DNA of 64,000 nt, taken from Vicia villosa (lineage: Eukaryota > Streptophyta > Magnoliopsida > Fabales > Fabaceae). The first letter of the stretch is position 1. Each line of letters begins with the position of its first letter. The translations under genes were made by a program, and so were the position numbers. This document shows positions 10,642 to 23,339 of the stretch, in pieces. Below the pieces are notes generated by a model. The model made no database searches. It had not been told where the DNA came from and saw only the letters and a program-made list of their open reading frames with translations. The DNA lies in the NCBI RefSeq assembly GCF_029867415.1, contig NC_081184.1, forward strand, positions 73,375,364-73,439,363. Direction: 5' to 3'.

Positions 10642-12092
10642 TAAAGGGTAATGGACCGTCGAGCCATGCGACGTTAAACGAAGCGCTCCGTGGGAGGCAA
10701 CCCACAGTTTTAATAATTAATTTCTCTATTTGTTTGTCTTATTTTCAGGAAATAAAAGAGAGCATCTCCAGTGGAAGCTAGGAAGTGATCATTGGAATGC
10801 AATACCTCTGTAAGCAACCTCTCCGAGGCTGGCTCTAAAACATTGAGGACAATGTTTAGTTCAAGTGTGGGAGGGGTTCTTTTCAGTTGCTTTTAGTTGA
10901 TTTCCATTTTTTTGTTTTTGTTTGTGTGTTGTGTTGACATTGTATTATAGATTGAGTGATGGATGCTGAATGAATGATGAATGGTATTTAGTGGATGAAA
11001 GGTGCAACCTGAACTTAATCTCTCGAGGTACTTTGGAAGTGGACATAGCCGAAAGTGTCGGACGCAACTTGAAGAACTGGACTGAGAAGGTAAGTGGTGA
11101 AATCGAGCCAGAAAAGAAAGTCACATGACATAAAGGGTGTGTTGAAGCTGCAAACTTAGCCTACATGGTGAGGAACATAAAAAGCCAAACACATGTAAAG
11201 ATCATCATGAGAGTAAAATCAGGTATGACTTTATCTCTCTAATTTTGCGTTTGTCCTACTGACACAGTACAAATATGAAATCACACACTGAGGCACTTGT
11301 TTGTTCTCCCTAGAGCCTTTCCGTCCTTCATTTATTTTTGTTTTATCCCTCGTTAAACCCGTTGAGCCATTCCCCCTTGTTTGTCTAAACCCACACATGT
11401 CATCCTTAACCATAATTCTATCATTTTTGTTTGGCACTTGTGTAATTATTGTTTCTTTTGAATCTGTGTGAAATTGTAAGTTTGGGGTAGTGCTTAAAAA
11501 AATAAAGGGCAAGTGTGATATGAAAAAAAAAGTGTGTAAAGCACAAGAAAAAAAAAGTTTGAAACACTTGCCTAAAAAGATTTGAAAGACTCGAACAATG
11601 TTGATTGCCTGGTAATTAGGTAAAAAGGAGAGTCTAAGAAGAAACCCCCTCACACAAAACCGAACACAAAGACAAGAAGAATAACATAAGTGCTAGTTCA
11701 CAAACCATTTGCATATCAATTCCTTGTTTATCCTTCCTTCCACCTCAGCCCCGTTACAACCTAAAAAGTCCTCAAAAGTGTGTGAATTATTTTTGTGTAG
11801 TGAAAGTAGGATGTATGCAAAGTCAAGGGTTGATATTGCATATCGTGATGTTGAGCGAAAAGCACTCTAACCTCGAGAGACAATGTGAGAAGTGTGAAAA
11901 GTTTGCAGGTGAAATACACTCTGTTGTGAAGTGTGATGGACAACAAGGTTCGATAAGTCCAAAAGCTTAATCAAGAAAGGGAAGTAAGTTGCGAAAGACA
12001 TCGACTATGTTGTGGAAAAGAAAAGTTTAAGGTGACCTCGTATTGATCTCTTGCATCACTTGAGGACAAGCAATGAGATAAGTTTGGGGTTG
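10642..12092 (+). other. 3' noncoding region of the Athila/Tat-like element
   Basis: Just after the protease stop lies ACCGTCGAGCCATGCGACGT then TTAAACGAAGCGCT and GGGAGGCAACCCAC, a motif block typical of Athila/Tat elements downstream of their coding region. No RT, RNase H, integrase or envelope-like sequence is seen in the remaining 1.4 kb. The end GATAAGTTTGGGGTTG just before the 3' LTR is the likely polypurine tract. Confidence 0.75.
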
Positions 12093-13545
12093 TGATCGGT
12101 CACCATTTCTACTTAATTTCGTCATAAATTCGGCATAAGATCGTCATACTTGGTAACACTTTGTGGTTGTTTTCAAGAGTTTTTCGTTGATTCCTTTAAT
12201 ATTAGTTAATTGCTTGCATTATGTTTTTGTGCCCTTTATCATGTATTTTTAGATGCTTTTGATCTCTCTACTTGGTGGTTGTAGGTTAATTCTGGATCAG
12301 ATGGAAATTGCACAAGTGTTGGTGTAAAAGAAGCTGAAAATCGTGACATGCGTGTAGTATTTTGATCATAACTGGAGCTTCGTAACTCGGAATGACGCGG
12401 TTCCGGTGGCAAAATTTCGCTAACGAAAAGGGCTACAACTTTGATGTTGAAGTCAAAGCCAAAAGAGGCAGGGTCGGACACGGTCAGACCGTGTCAAGTG
12501 ACACGGCCGTGTCCGACCTGCTGAAGAATTCTCCCCAAAAGTGGCAGAAGCTGACACGGTCAGCCTGTGTCAAGTGACACGGCCGTGTCAGCCTGTGCGG
12601 GCAGAATTTCTGATTTTCTATGTTTTTTACAATTTTAAAGTTCCGGGGGCAATTTGGGTATTCCGGCTGAGATTTGAAAACCTAGAGGGATTAAAAGAGG
12701 ATTGAGAGACAAGGAGAAGACACTTTTGATTGGACGATAGAATTCAAGAGAAAGGAGAGATAGCTTCATCAAGGATTGGGAAGACGAAGAGATTCAACGG
12801 TGGACACCATTGAAGATCAGAGTTCTCTTAATTGTTGTAATGTCTAAACTCTTTGATTTTGTTTTCTTGAATATTATGAGAGGCTAAACCCCCCAATGCC
12901 AGGGGGTGTCCCTGATTTGAATTGTAATGACTTTGAGTTCTGTATTTCTTTAATCAAGTATTCGTATTATGCAATTTGATTGTTTAATGTTTTTATGCTT
13001 TCTTTGTCGGCAAAACAAAGATTGATCTACGGTTAACAATTTGTAGGACTACGGTTGTTAAGGTTTTTAAACAATTAGATCTTATAGTTATCACCTAGGA
13101 CTAGGGATATCGAAAGGTTATTTGAACATTCTTGATTAATTACATCTTTGGTTTCCAAACCTTTGTTTCTAAGGACTTAGGCATTAGGATTGCAACCCAA
13201 AAGGTTTTCACTAAGGACTTAGGAAAACACCCTTAAGAACAAATAGTTGCATCCTATGAACTTGTTAAAGAGATCTTTTTACAGAGTCATTATAAGGCAA
13301 ATCATACACCTACCTTGGCATTATCATAAATTATATCTAAAAGTCAAACTCTAATTTCAGCTTATTTTTATTAATTTTATTTGAATTCACTTATTGCACT
13401 ATAACAAAAGCACCTATATGCCATTTTGTTCAATTGACTATTACAATAATTTATATTTACTACGCAATCCTCGTGATCGATACTTGGGGTAAAACCCATT
13501 AGAACTACACCGGTAAAAATAGTACACTTGCTATTTTTCCGATAA
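12093..13545 (+). repeat. 3' LTR of the Athila/Tat-like element
   Basis: It has exactly the same length as the 5' LTR (1453 bp). By eye about 14 substitutions and no gaps separate them; the last changes the terminal CCGATCA to CCGATAA. Target duplication GCTAG follows at 13546. Confidence 0.95.
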
Positions 13546-13550
13546 GCTAG

Positions 13551-14506
13551 GTCGACATATACTGAACCACTCTCCAAGCTGCACTTCCTGCATAATTCTG
13601 GTCGATGCATGAAGACTAGGAGGTCGATGCGTCGTTGGAAAAAACTAAAATTTTGGGCATCAGAATTATTGTTTAAGCTCACCAATACATATACATATAT
13701 ATACTTCCCTGCACAGTGTTTCAAAGCAACTTTGCAACTTGAAAGATACACAAGTCTTCTCATATTCATTCTTCTTCTTGCTCACAACACAATTAAACAT
13801 AATCATTTTTGTGTTGTTAGTACATGATCAAGTTTGATAACGTCCATGGATAGGAATTTAAGATTCCTTTGGGTGAATATTGTGGTGGTTTCATTGAATA
13901 AAGTCTTTAGGGTTTTTTCCTCCAAGATTAAGGTGATTTGGGGGTTTTTAGACAAGAGGCTTTGGTGAAGATTAAGCAGAGTGAAGGTCTTGAAGCACAC
14001 GGGTTCGTTCAAGTGAGTCACGGTAGATGGAGGGTCAACGAAAGCTCTTGGGTTGACTTGATATTGCTTAAGATCAAGGGGAGATAAGATAAAGAAGCAA
14101 TATTAAACTGAGTTTTTTTGTTCATTATTTTAACTTCTCTTGGAATAACAATTTGCAAAATAATAAAAACTATCTCAATTCCCGTTTGGAATTGGGGGAA
14201 GACGTATTTGTAGCAAGGATGAACGATGAACTGCCTAAACAATTCCTTGTGTTCTTCTTTCCCTACTTCTCTATTATTTGATATTAATATTGATTAATAA
14301 TTGTTAATTAGAAAATTAGTCTAAGTGTTAAATTGTGATACAAAACTGTTTTTGTTTAGAGAATTGTAATTGTCAAATTACAATTGGAGTTCACAATCAA
14401 CCACACTTATATTACATTGACTTGTTAACTATTGCACGCCAAATGTTTGCTAATTTGTTTGTGCAACAAATTGTATGCACAACACGTGTTCGATAAATTA
14501 CCTTAG
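13551..14506. other. Old repeat (LTR-like?), middle part, between two insertions
   Basis: This continues the sequence left of 6386. It has a TATA-like ACATATATATACTTCC at about 13690, a CT/CA-rich leader-like stretch to about 13800, and AT-rich sequence with TTGTAATTGTCAAATTACAA near 14363. It is cut at 14506 by the Ogre insertion and resumes at 29595. It looks like promoter-bearing repeat DNA, perhaps a retrotransposon LTR. No protein is encoded. Confidence 0.4.
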
Positions 14507-17500
14507 TGTAGGAACCTGCCCTAAAATTAAAGATTTAGAGTCGCCACCCATTCTACCAGGGCGAATAGGAAACCCTACGCAGTTAAGAGATCAGGGTAAG
14601 ATTATTATTATCAAGTCGAGGGAAAGTGTCAGGCACCCTCAACCCTTTCCTAAGGTTTGTATCTAAGGTAAAGGCTTATGGCTAAAATATTCTGATTTAA
14701 TAGCTAAAGAAATGAAAAGGGTGAATGGCAAGATTTGAACCTGATTGGGATTTTGAGGAAGGGGACTCGCCTTGGTTATCCAAGTGCCTACGTATCTCCT
14801 TAGGGAGAATCAGAGTCAACGTAGTTCGGGCATAGGGTTGTACGCCTTTGAATTTGATTTGATATGGTTTGAAGGCTTTTTGAATGGCCTATCGTAGTTT
14901 TTGAAATGCGAAGTTTGAAGGTATTTTGAATTACCTTATCGTAGATTTGAAAATCGCAGTATTGAAGAGATGAAAATCTGTAGTTTTGTGGTTTAGTGTG
15001 TTTTAGATGGCGTACAACCCTGGTTTGATATGTTACCGTTAGATGCGATGATCAATAGATTTGATCATTATAGTTAACGGATTAAGTATTGTATTGCTGG
15101 TTACTCTGACCGATGGGTTCGATCGTCGTGGGCAGCAAATAAAATGTTTTAATTTTGTGATTTAAATTATGGGATTTATCATTGCCTTTCATAACCAATA
15201 GATTCATTTATTACATGACAACGAATTCAATTATTTACGTTTTATTATTTTATCTCTCGTCATTGCGACTAATAGATTTAGTCGGGTCGAGGAGAGAATT
15301 AAATCAGAATTAGTTAAATTATTAATAAATTAATTAATTCAATTAAGATTATTTCTCGTCAATGCGACTAATAGGTATAGTCGGATCGAGGAGAAAATTA
15401 ATTTAGGATAACCAATGGGGTTGGGCAAACCCTAATGCATTGGTAACAATCTCCTAGGGTTTTTATGGTTTATAATTAAAATTGATTAAATTAATTAATC
15501 GACTAATTAAAAGAATCAGGAAAATAATTCTAAATCCTAATCATAGACCTAATCCTAATTTATATCCTAACCCTAATTAAATAAATTAATTAAATTAAAC
15601 CTAATTAACTAATATTAATCTAAATAATTAAATAATAAAATAAAATAAAATAAAAAAATGATATATAAAACCTGGTTATAATCCTGAGTGGCGCTCCCTT
15701 GATGGTCCATAGTGTGCTTGCATTCTTGAGAATGTTGGATCTACATAGAAACAGATCCGATGGCTACACGCTGAGGTCCCACTGTGGGCATCCCTTGATT
15801 GTGCACGCTGGAAGATGAAGGAAATAATAGCAAAAAAATATAATACAGACACAGGGATCGAACCCAGGTCATTATATTAACATAAATCTCTCCTTTGCCA
15901 ATCATGATGCGCTTTATCAATCATACATATAATACACAACGTTTAATAAATATCAACACATGCTCTGAATGGTTAAGTCAAATACAAACCCAGACGTGGG
16001 CCCCCTGGGAATTTGCCTGGCGAATCAAACGCGGAGAGAGAAGGTAGACATCTTTGACCAACCATCTAGAAGAAGCCACGCGCGCAGGGGGAGGACATAA
16101 GTTCTGACCCACGAATCATTCCCAGCCACGCGTGCTCTGCCTGATCCTTGCATCTGCGAACCACCACACACGGCGTTTTCCGCCTTCGTCTCCGGTGGCC
16201 TCTTTGGCCAAAACCTGCAACTTAAGTCAAACGAAAGACAAAAACACCCAGATCTACTAAATTCAATGCTGCGAATTCGGTGGTGCGATTAGTTATGATT
16301 AATAATGCCTCAAACTATGATAACAAGACTTCACTATACTTAAACCCTAACAATGGTGTTTATCGATTCAAAGCCCAAATCTAACATGTGCTACGTTAAC
16401 CTTGCTCCAACCACACACCTGAACACGAATATGCACATTGAATCAAATGGAAAAGAATAATTCAATGGAATCGACACATGAGAACCTTAACTCCGGTGGA
16501 GCTTGATCAACGTGTTCTGGACGTGTTTCTTCTTAGCACAGGGTATGGTTAGATCCTCCTGAACCTCAGGAGAATGATGGTATGCTTAATATTGATCGTG
16601 GAATGCTGGAACTTGCAATTCGGTGGTGCAAGTTTCTCTTCACAGTTTAAACCTCAAACCCTAGTTCCTTGGTTGCCTTTTCGTCCCCCCTGGTGCCTTC
16701 ATCTTATTTAGTATATATAGTAGATCTTTTTTAGGTCAGAATCCTTAGAAAAGATCAATGATTGGAATGATAAATATTTTCTTTGAAAATCAAGTTCCAA
16801 TCTTTCTATTTTTAACTTAAATCTTCACCAATTTTAAGCCACTTGAAATATTTAGAAATAATGCTGATTATATGCTCAAGATTCCCCTCAAAAATATATG
16901 CAAGCATTCCTTAGATATTTTCCCATTATTTATTTATTTTAAATTGAATTTAACTAAATAAATTTCAAAATAAAAGAGTTGAAATAATGGAAATCACAAG
17001 AATGGAAATATGGGTCCTATGTGAGATTAGGATCATGTAAAAATCCAACATTTAGGCCCATTAGTCAAAATAATCAAACTTGCTCACTTTGCATCTTATG
17101 CATTTCCTCAAAATCTCCTAACTTGTGCAACTTGTATCTTGCTCAATTTTTAACATATGAAAGTGTTCTTAGACTTTTTGGAAAGCTCAAAGAGTCCTCT
17201 AAATGACCCTTTTGGTTTCATCTCAATTGAAGCTTACATGCTCAAGTTATGAGCTTTGACTCAAAAGGTGTTTTTATTGACTTTTAAAAGGACCAGTAAT
17301 GTTTTTTGTCCATATCTCCCAAATGGTGCATTTCTTGATCTTGGGCCCAACATCAAAGTTGTAGAGGATGAAATTTCCTTGAGAATCGGCTTTGGTTGGA
17401 GAATTTCTGACAAACCATGCGAAAGTTATGACCGGTCAAAGTTGAGTTGACTTTCTCCTATAAAAACCCTAATTTGAACCTTTTCTTTGTTCATTTCCGA

Positions 17501-17869
17501 GTTTTTTTATTAATGGATCATGACCAACCTTTGATCAAATGATGGATATCACTTCAAATACTTGATGTTGACCAAAAGTCGGGAGTTTTGACTGTACTTT
17601 AACCATAGTTCACTTCTAGGTCAAACTAATTGACTATGGATCACCTAAGCCTCTGAATGAGAAATCTTTGGGATTGAAGCTTGATAATTGACATGGAAAT
17701 ACCTTGAGACATATGAGACACCTTGAGATCCATTTGAAGCCTTAGAGATCCAAATTCTTTTGCTGAAGTGCAAACCCTAATTTAGGATAGGAGAGAGTGA
17801 CTTGAGAAAAACCCTTGAACCTTGAGTCATCGAAGATGAAAAGAGGAGGGCAAATTTTGGGGTATGACA
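14507..17869 (-). repeat. 3' LTR of the Ogre element
   Basis: It is nearly identical to 26231-29589 over its whole length. On the minus strand it reads TGTCATACCCCAAAATTTGC at 17869 and ends at 14507 with CAGGTTCCTACA. It contains GATCGAACCCAGGTC near 15850, a tRNA T-arm-like word, also present in the other LTR. Open frames inside it are short and not conserved between the two copies. Confidence 0.93.
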
Positions 17870-18452
17870 GCTGCCCCTGTTCAATCTTCTTAAACCTGAA
17901 GAGTTAGATAGGCACGTCTACCTATCGTGATCTAAAGGTAGAAGATGATTGGACACTGAAATGCCCTGAAATTTGCATTTGTTGGGAAAAAAATTCTGTG
18001 GGAGATGGGCTTACAGATGCCACCCAAGGTAAATACCCCTCTCTTTGGAAATGTGAAGCAGATGATTTCGAAAGGAACCACTGTGTTTTGATTGTAGCAC
18101 GGCCTAAAAAGGCAACCTGAATTTTATGCAATGTTATGATGCATGTAATGTATGATGCAGTGAGCTTCTCAAAATAAATGAGAGTGATGTATGTATATGC
18201 ATTATGTATGAATGAGGTATGTAATTGAATGATGCATGACTATTAGCTATGTTAGTTAAAGTATGTTAGTAACTTTGGAAAAGAAAAATAAAACCTTTGT
18301 TTGTTATTGATGATGTTTTGGAGAAGATCACTGCCGAGGGACTAACGTGATAAACCCAATTGAGGAACCCTTTGTAAAACCTTGTGCTCGAGTGCGAGAG
18401 AAAAGAATCGTCCTGCTAAAGCCTGAGTCTTACATAGCGAGGACTTGATTAC

Positions 18453-19215
18453 CTTGCTATATTGCTAGCAAACTTTCGCAATTTGTGAACCCCGCTTACT
18501 ATAGTTCTAGTAAGTTTCCGCAATTTGTGAACCCCACTTACTATAGTTCTAGTAAGTTTCTGTAGTTTGTGAACCCCACTTACTATAGTTCTAGTAAGTT
18601 TCTGTAGTTTGTGAACCCCACTTACTATAGTTCTAGTAAGTTTTCGTAGTTTGTGAACCCCAAAAGGATCACTTGCTATAGCTCTAGCAAGCTCACCTGC
18701 ACCAATAGGATTACTTGTCATAATTCTGACAAGCTCACCTGCACCATTTGGATCATCTGCCCTTGTTCGGACAAATTTCACCTACACCATTTGGATCATT
18801 CGCCCTGGTTCTGACAAATTTCACCTACACCATTTGGATCATTTGCCCTGGTTCGGACAAATTTCACCTACACCATTTTGATCATTTGCCCTGGTTCGGA
18901 CAAATTTCACCTACACCATTTGGATCATTTTCCCTGGTTCGAACAAATTTCACCTACACCATTTGGATCATTTGCCCTGGTTCGGAAAAATTTCACCTAC
19001 ACCATTTGGATCATTTGCCCTGGCTCGGACAAATTTCACCTACACCATTAGGAGTTACTTGCACTTGTTCGGACAAGTTCACCTGCACCACAGGAATTAC
19101 CTGCCATGGTTCTGACAAGCGTACCTGCATAAGAAGAGATCATTTGCTATAGTTCTAGCAAACTTACCTGTATCAAAGGAATTGCCTGCCATGGTTCTGA
19201 CAAGCGTACCTGCAT
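18453..19215. repeat. 42-bp minisatellite, about 18 units, two subtypes
   Basis: The left subtype (18453-18662) has units of 42 bp with CTTACTATAGTTCTAGTAAG and TTTGTGAACCCCA. The right subtype (from about 18680) has 42-bp units with CACCTACACCATTTGGATCA and TTCGGACAAATT. Both share an inverted word around a centre (CTTACTA...TAGTAAG; TTTGCCC...GGACAAA), so they look like one family that diverged. Because 42 is a multiple of three, the array gives long open frames that are not genes. Confidence 0.93.
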
Positions 19216-19224
19216 GTAAAAGAT

Positions 19225-19425
19225 TCACCTGTTTGGAGACTCACGACTCGAGGGTCGGAGAAAATAGCATGCCAAATATTCATGACTCGAGGGTCGGAAA
19301 GGAAACGATATGTTTAGAAACTCACGACTCGAGGGTCGGAAAACACACCTATCACAACACGAGGGTTGGAAACTCACGACTCGAGGGTCGGAAAACACAC
19401 CTATCACAACACAAGGGTTGGAAAC
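19225..19425. repeat. CTCGAGGGTCGGAAA interspersed minisatellite
   Basis: ACTCACGACTCGAGGGTCGG or shortened forms occur about six times between 19239 and 19420, with variable spacers such as ACACACCTATCACAACAC. The unit differs from its neighbours in the same noncoding region. Confidence 0.88.
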
Positions 19426-19639
19426 TGGGCTTTTGTAGTATGTGAATGCACTAGATGGTATGCATATGCTAATGCGTATGTATGTATGCTGATGCTGATG
19501 TCAATCCCATGGTTTTATCTCCTTATTGAACCTGTTTAAACCATATTTGCACCTACACCACAGCTATGCTTATGCCGGCTTGGTAATGTTTATGTTTGGG
19601 GGTAATGCTTATGCTTATGTATATATTGATGGATGTAAA

Positions 19640-20335
19640 GAGTGGAACGAAATAATGTCTTCTATAAGACTACCTGAAAAGGTTTTTGAAATGGATACGA
19701 AAATTCGTCTTAAAGAGGACTACCTGACAAGGTTCTTAGGATAGAAATTTGTCTTAAAGAAGACCACCTGGAAAGGCTGGAAGATGTCTAAAAAAAGACT
19801 ACCTAAAAAGGTTCTTAGCAAGGAATGAGGAATGTTTTTAAAGACGACTACTTGAAAAGGCTGAAAGATGTCTTTAAGAAGGACTACCTAAAAAGTTCTT
19901 AGCAAGAAATGAGGAACGTCTTTAAAGACGACTACCTGAAAAGGATGAAAGATGTCTTTAAGAAGGACTACCTACAAAGGCTGAAAGGTGTCTTAAAAAA
20001 GGCTACCTAAAAAGGTTCTTAGAAAGTACGATGAATGTCTTAGAAAAGACTACCTAAAAAGGTTCTTAGAAAGAGAATGTCTTAAAGAAGACTACCTAAA
20101 AAGATTTTTGGAAATGGCGATGATTGTCTTAGAGAATATTACCTAGAAAGGTTCTTAGAAAAGGATTGTCTTAAAAAGACTACCTAAAAAGGTTCTTAGA
20201 ATGTCTTAAAGAAGACTACCTGAAGAGGTTCCTGAAAAGGATCGTAAGGTTTGTCTTAAAGAAGACTGTTTGAAAAGGTTCCTAGACAAGATCGTAAGGT
20301 TTGTCTTAAAGAAGACTGCTTAAAAAGGTGTGGTG
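19640..20335. repeat. GTCTTAAAGAAGACTACCTG minisatellite
   Basis: About 14 units of roughly 40-60 bp have the pattern TGTCTTAAAGAAGACTACCT, then AAAAGGTTCTTAGAAA. GTCTT...AAGAC inside each unit forms a small hairpin. Units are variable in length and sequence, older-looking than the 42-bp array. Confidence 0.9.
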
Positions 20336-20574
20336 TAATGTATCAACCAATGTATATAATGCATGATTTGCATGACGCTCCAATGATAGGTTTTTGGTAA
20401 CCAAAGCGTATATAGTTCGCTGGAGTTGTAAAGTTGTTGGATGCTAGCGCGACTTCCTAATCCTGCTTTTGAACTTTGGAGATCATAGTTAGGAGAAAGA
20501 TTTATTTGATGTTGTAAAGTGTGAGAACGCCTTTTCCTTTTGTTGTGCGCCTTGCCCCAGTTTGGCTTTTTGAA

Positions 20575-20675
20575 TCACTCCACGCCTTTAACCCTTGGGG
20601 ATTCTCCACACCTTTAACCTCTCGGGGTTCTCCACACCTTTAACCTTTTTGAGGTTCTCCACACCTTTAACCATT
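20575..20675. repeat. Short repeat TTCTCCACACCTTTAACC, four units
   Basis: CCAC(A/G)CCTTTAACC recurs about every 27-31 bp with GGGGATTCT or GAGGTTCT between copies. It is a small minisatellite in the Ogre 3' noncoding region. Confidence 0.85.
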
Positions 20676-23339
20676 TGAAGATTGTTTACCTTACGGATTT
20701 GATATCCAGTGCCCCAATGTTTAGTGGAAAAAGATACCTATGATCTCCAAGCCGTGAAGGAAGTGCCCCAAGAAATAACCTTGTCATATGCTTCGACGTT
20801 TAGATTGAAGGGCGTGCCCTTGATTTCTAGGACATGGAGGGTTATCCATAGTGCTCTATCCTTTTAGTTTGAATTCTTCCCATGTTTGACATGCTCCTGT
20901 TTGTTATTGCTTCGAGATGTGACCCAAGTCGATTGAATCTTAGGAAGAGTGCCCCTAGTTAATAGGATCCTTGATCGCATGCCCTTGTAATCCTTGAAAT
21001 TTTGCCCCTGTTTAGGATAACCCCTAGATGTGGTTCCCCCATTCTAGAGTCTTTATTAGAAATGATCACCTTTGATTAACCAATTTCGAGATCTTCTTGA
21101 TGCTAAGTGTATATTCGTAGAAGATGTTGTACCCTCTAAGAAGTAACTCCAATGCGATGCGTATGCCAGTTTTGAAATCGAAGTCCGTAATGAATTAGGA
21201 CTGGGTGACTAGAAATGAATGCTTGAAGAAGCGCAATGGTTAGAAATAGTTTTAACAAACCTCGGAGTCGGTATAAAAAAATCATGCTTATTATGCTTTC
21301 ATAGTTAACCTTGCCTCAATTAGGACTTTTGAATGTTGTAACTTGGCCTGGTTCGTGGTTTAAGAAACAACGGATATAAGGCTCAAAATTTATTTAACCC
21401 ACCCCTTTCTTCTTGATGTTCTCTGAATCCTAAAAATTTGCTTAATCCAATGAATGTGCTTTGTTTGCAAGAGAATTGCTTAGGTTTTGATGTCGAGCAG
21501 AAGCCTTAGTAAAGATCCAAGCACCGATGAAAAATGTTGTAGAGCTCCAAGCATTGGTGGGAAGCTTCGATGGTTCAGCAGTCACAAGATTATCCTTTGT
21601 ATTTCGCCTTGTTTTTTTCTATCCCTTATTTTTGCATGAGCCAATTCCTTTGAAATTGATTCATCAGGATGCCCTAATTTTTGCCTAAGTCATTTTGTTT
21701 TCTTTCATGGAATTTTCCATTTCGACTTAGCGGGCGCTTTCCTCCTTTTTTTTGAATGCTCCTTTTGAAATATTGATCCTTGGATATTGAATGTTGTGAC
21801 TGCCATGTTGATTTTGATTTGTAAGCTTCGACTTTGATACGTCCTCGATCTCGAATGATGTATTGAGGAAGAAGATGTTGTGAATGTTATCTCCATTGCT
21901 TCCTCAATCTTGGATGAATGCGAGAAAGAAAATATGCTTGAACCTTTTCTTTGCTTGATCCTTATGCATGAACCTTTGCTTGACTTGACTAATTCTCTTG
22001 ACAACCAAAATACACCATTGAATTAATCAAAATCTACCTTGCCCCTGGTTGAAATCAAGGTTTATTTGAAAAGTAGAAACAAACTCCAACTCCTGGATCG
22101 AGGGGGTGACGAGGGATTAACATCCTTATATCTCCACTGTTTAGGAATTGAAATAATGCCTGTACATCGTCGGTTCGGTCTTACCTTGAAAGCATATGTC
22201 TAGCTGGACTTAGTTATTTGTATTCGTCATTCTCCCTTAAGTTTGTTAATAATCCTAAATCCGAGATTGAAAATAGGAGTGCGCGAATGAAGCGAATGAA
22301 TTGTTTCCAAAACCTGCATGGTCATCCCATTAGGATTGCTAATCCAAAGGTACAACTTTTATCCTGAGTAACACTTAGCGATCGTAGGGGTCGAAATTTT
22401 GACATGATAAAACCTATTGATCCTAGGGACAATCTCCTCTGTAAATCCAATGACCTTGTTTTACTCCTTAGTTTTTTTTTAGACTTGTAGAAGTAAAAGG
22501 GCAACCTCGAATTTTCTTTGGGCATGTCAAACTTGTCGGGAATAAATTTGGTTAGCGGTGGGTTTTCGTCGTATCGGAACTTCATGAGTTTCCTTTGACT
22601 GAACCTCTTTTGCTTTTCCTAAGGATAGTGTCACACCGTTCGTAACCTCTAGAGTTTGTAGATTGATAGAGAGAACCTATGACCCTTTTGCCCCTTGGTG
22701 TGGAGTTAACATACGTCGCCTTTTCTCCATCGTAGTTATGGATCTTTGTTCAGGATTTTGCCCCAGTTGGACTAATCCTTGCCCCCAGGTTATCGTAGAG
22801 TGTCCTTGTAAGTTTGCTATGTTCTAAGATGAACCCCTTTATGACTAGATACCCCTTGAGTGTATCTATGAGGGAACTTCTTCGTTGAACTAATCCTTGC
22901 TCGACGATAAACTTTGCTGTATTTATGATCCTGTTATGACAAGGCATGGACATGCAGCTAGCATGGTGAACGACATCCTCTTTTCCTTAGAAAGACTAAG
23001 ATCATTCTCGATAATTTATCCTCCTTTCTACATAGTCTATGATCCTTTTTCTTTGTGAGTCTCGGGAAATCGGCTAGCGCGGTAGGTGTGGATGCGGGTG
23101 AAGATAGAAATGCAAATGTAGATGCAAATGTATGACTGCATGAAAATGCGAATGCATGGGTATGCGAGACTCCTTGTATTATAACTCCGTGTATGCCATG
23201 CAGACGTGCGACAGATATATTCCTAAGGATAACCTATGCGGATCTTGAGGCGACGTTAGACTTTAGTGAAATCTTTGCAAGATAAATGTTATGACACGCC
23301 AATGGAAATCCCTTAGATTAGGGAGTATGCAGAAGGTAG

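Larger units (their letters stand above)
6386..13545 (+). mobile_element. Athila/Tat-like Ty3/gypsy element with gag-protease only
   Basis: This is a structurally complete element of 7160 bp. It has two 1453-bp LTRs (6386-7838 and 12093-13545), a tRNA-Asp type primer-binding site at 7845, one gag-protease frame, a 3' noncoding segment and a G-rich tract before the 3' LTR. The 5-bp target duplication GCTAG is at 6381-6385 and 13546-13550. Reverse transcriptase, RNase H and integrase are absent: the protease frame ends at 10641 and only noncoding sequence follows. It must have moved with enzymes supplied by a related element. The LTRs differ at about 14 sites by eye, so insertion was recent. 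Confidence 0.93.

Noticed and set aside
18748..19152. 134-codon frame and a 110-codon minus-strand frame at 18449-18781
   Set aside because: They are translations of the 42-bp minisatellite; a repeat unit divisible by three keeps a frame open by chance.
18453..19215. CRISPR-like regular repeats
   Set aside because: Units are directly tandem with no unique spacers, inside a plant retrotransposon.
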